A stretch of DNA of 6,586 nucleotides from an uncultured Collinsella sp. (lineage in GTDB: Bacteria; Actinomycetota; Coriobacteriia; Coriobacteriales; Coriobacteriaceae). The stretch lies in assembly GCA_900553345.1 (NCBI GenBank), contig USDE01000080.1:1-6586 (forward strand), written 5' to 3'. Below, one piece after another: positions 5,144-6,586 of this stretch. Position 1 is the stretch's first letter; each line of letters begins with the position of its first letter. The translations under genes were made by a program, and so were the position numbers. Below the pieces are notes generated by a model. That model saw only the letters and a list, made by a program, of their open reading frames with translations, had not been told where the DNA came from and made no database searches.

Positions 5144-6565
5144 ATGAACAACCCCATGCAGTTCCCCGACGGCTTTGTGTTTGGCGGCGCCACCGCCGCT
5201 TACCAGGTTGAGGGCGAGACCCGCACGCACGGCAAGGGCAAAGTGCCCTGGGACGATTTCCTGGCAGCTCAGGGTCGCTTCTCCCCCGATCCTGCAAGCG
5301 ACTTCTACAACAAATATCCGGTCGATATCGATTTGTGCCAGCGCTTTGGCATTAACGGCATTCGCGTCTCCATCGCTTGGAGCCGCATCTTCCCCAGTGG
5401 CACCGGCGAGATTAACCCCGAGGGTGTCGCTTTCTATCACGAGCTTTTCGCCGCCTGCAACAAAGCTGGCGTTATCCCCTATGTCACGCTCGATCACTTT
5501 GATACGCCCGAGGCCTTTTACCAGAACGGCGGCGAGGGTTTCCTGACGCGCACGACGATCGACGCCTTTGTCGAGTACGCCAAGTTCTGCTTTGCCGAGT
5601 TCACCGAGGTCAAGCACTGGTTCACGTTTAACGAGATTCCCGCAACCGCCGAGGGCAGCTTTATCGTCGGCAACTGGCCGCACGGCGAGAAGTACCGCCT
5701 GGACAAGGCCTTCCAGCTCATGCACAACATGATGGTAGCCCACGCCAAGGCTGTCGTCGCCTTCCATGAGGGCGGCTTTGAGGGCGAGATCGGCATTGTC
5801 CAGAACCTGGAGCCCAAGTATCCCCTCGACCCCAACAACGCCGCCGATTGCGAGGCAGCTCGCATGGCCGACGTCATCAACAACCGCTGGGTGCTCGACG
5901 CCACTTTCCGCGGCCACTATGCAGCCGACACCATGGAGGCTGCGACCAAGCTGGCCCATATCGCCGGCGGCGAGCTCGACGTCCGCGACGAGGACATCGC
6001 CGCGCTGACCGCCGCGCTCCCCTACAACGATTGCCTGGGCGTCAACACCTACAAGTGCCAGTTCCTGCGTGCCGCCGAGGGCGAAAACGACATCAACCAC
6101 AATGGCACCGGCGACAAGGGCTCCTCGCGCTGGTTCCTCAAGGGCGTGGGCGAGTCATGCGTGCGCGAAGGCGTTCCCACCACCGATTGGGACTGGATCA
6201 TCTATCCCGAGGGCCTGTACGACCTGCTGCTTCGCATTAAGAACGATTACCCCAACTACAAAAAGATCTACATCACCGAGAACGGCATGGGCTATAAGGA
6301 CGACTTTGAGGACGGCTTTATCGACGACGCCCCTCGCATCGACTACATGCGCCAGCATCTCGCGTGGATCCTCAAGGCCATCGACGGCGGCGTGAACGTC
6401 GACGGCTACTTTGTGTGGTCGCTGCAGGACCAGTTCTCCTGGACCAACGGCTACAACAAGCGCTACGGCCTGTTCTACATCGACTTCGAGACCCAGAAGC
6501 GCTATCCCAAGGCGAGCGCGTACTGGTACAAGAACGTCGCGGAGACCGGCCTGCTCATGGCCTAA
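5144..6565 (+). CDS. lacG: 6-phospho-beta-galactosidase, glycoside hydrolase family 1 (copy 2)
   Basis: A second cytoplasmic GH1 enzyme of 473 residues, paralogous to the one at 297-1736 (roughly two thirds identical by eye). It should cleave the 6-phospho-beta-galactoside delivered by the permease encoded just upstream. All key residues are present: HFDTP at 118-122, acid/base Glu164 in TFNE, N301-x-Y303, nucleophile Glu379 in ITENG, and Ser432, Lys439 and Tyr441 of the phosphate-binding loop FSWTNGYNKRY. The loop after the acid/base differs strongly from copy 1 (PATAEGSFIVGNWPHG here, WADASNTYIEGTFPGG there) at the same length. The two enzymes may therefore prefer different aglycones. Start at ATG 5144, with a good ribosome binding site. 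It is probably the last gene of the permease operon visible here; 21 bp of featureless sequence follow before the window ends. A 6-phospho-beta-glucosidase is the main alternative. Confidence 0.93.
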   Translation: MNNPMQFPDGFVFGGATAAYQVEGETRTHGKGKVPWDDFLAAQGRFSPDPASDFYNKYPVDIDLCQRFGINGIRVSIAWSRIFPSGTGEINPEGVAFYHELFAACNKAGVIPYVTLDHFDTPEAFYQNGGEGFLTRTTIDAFVEYAKFCFAEFTEVKHWFTFNEIPATAEGSFIVGNWPHGEKYRLDKAFQLMHNMMVAHAKAVVAFHEGGFEGEIGIVQNLEPKYPLDPNNAADCEAARMADVINNRWVLDATFRGHYAADTMEAATKLAHIAGGELDVRDEDIAALTAALPYNDCLGVNTYKCQFLRAAEGENDINHNGTGDKGSSRWFLKGVGESCVREGVPTTDWDWIIYPEGLYDLLLRIKNDYPNYKKIYITENGMGYKDDFEDGFIDDAPRIDYMRQHLAWILKAIDGGVNVDGYFVWSLQDQFSWTNGYNKRYGLFYIDFETQKRYPKASAYWYKNVAETGLLMA

Positions 6566-6586
6566 CTTCTGCCACATACCCCCTGT

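Noticed and set aside
5489..5500. Loss of an active-site histidine in GH1 copy 2 (TLDHFDTP where copy 1 has TLHHFDTP)
   Set aside because: The substituted residue (Asp117) is the variable position before the conserved His118; the family-conserved His-aromatic-Asp motif is retained.
3200..6100. A 966-codon open frame on the minus strand, antisense to the permease and second GH1 gene
   Set aside because: It runs antisense through two clearly recognisable genes, spans their intergenic gap, has low-complexity Gly/Asp/Val/Glu-rich sequence with no recognisable domain, and is explained by scarcity of stop codons in the antisense frame of G/C-ending codons.

Overview
The window is GC-rich coding DNA (about 60% G+C by eye) carrying a lactose-type phosphotransferase (PTS) sugar-uptake locus. 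The proteins closely resemble the LacE/LacG proteins of Gram-positive bacteria, while the codon usage is strongly G/C-ending. Together these suggest a high-GC Gram-positive gut bacterium, most likely a coriobacterium such as Collinsella. That assignment is inference; no marker gene is present.

Layout, left to right. (1) Bases 1-230 hold the 3' end of a PTS EIIB domain, probably the tail of a first EIICB permease. (2) A hairpin-bearing gap leads into a GH1 6-phospho-beta-galactosidase (297-1736), which ends at a strong intrinsic terminator. (3) Bases 1827-2002 contain no gene but hold two tandem copies of a long imperfect palindrome, 80 bp apart. (4) A LacI-family repressor lies on the minus strand (2003-3004), convergent with the first GH1 gene and divergent from the second permease gene. 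(5) The 276-bp divergent control region (3014-3289) contains a plausible repressor promoter, a pair of 20-bp near-identical direct repeats and a small leader palindrome. (6) A complete EIICB permease (3290-5068) is followed by a non-terminator hairpin and a second, paralogous GH1 6-phospho-beta-galactosidase (5144-6565).

Working together, each EIICB protein would import and phosphorylate a beta-galactoside. The partner GH1 enzyme would then cleave the 6-phospho-disaccharide in the cytoplasm to galactose-6-phosphate plus the aglycone sugar. The window therefore shows two EIICB-GH1 modules in the same orientation flanking one regulator. EIIA (LacF) and the tagatose-6-phosphate pathway are not present here and must be encoded elsewhere. 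The known-family genes look intact and ordinary. The least explained elements are the tandem palindromes at 1845-1985 and the direct repeats at 3142-3185.
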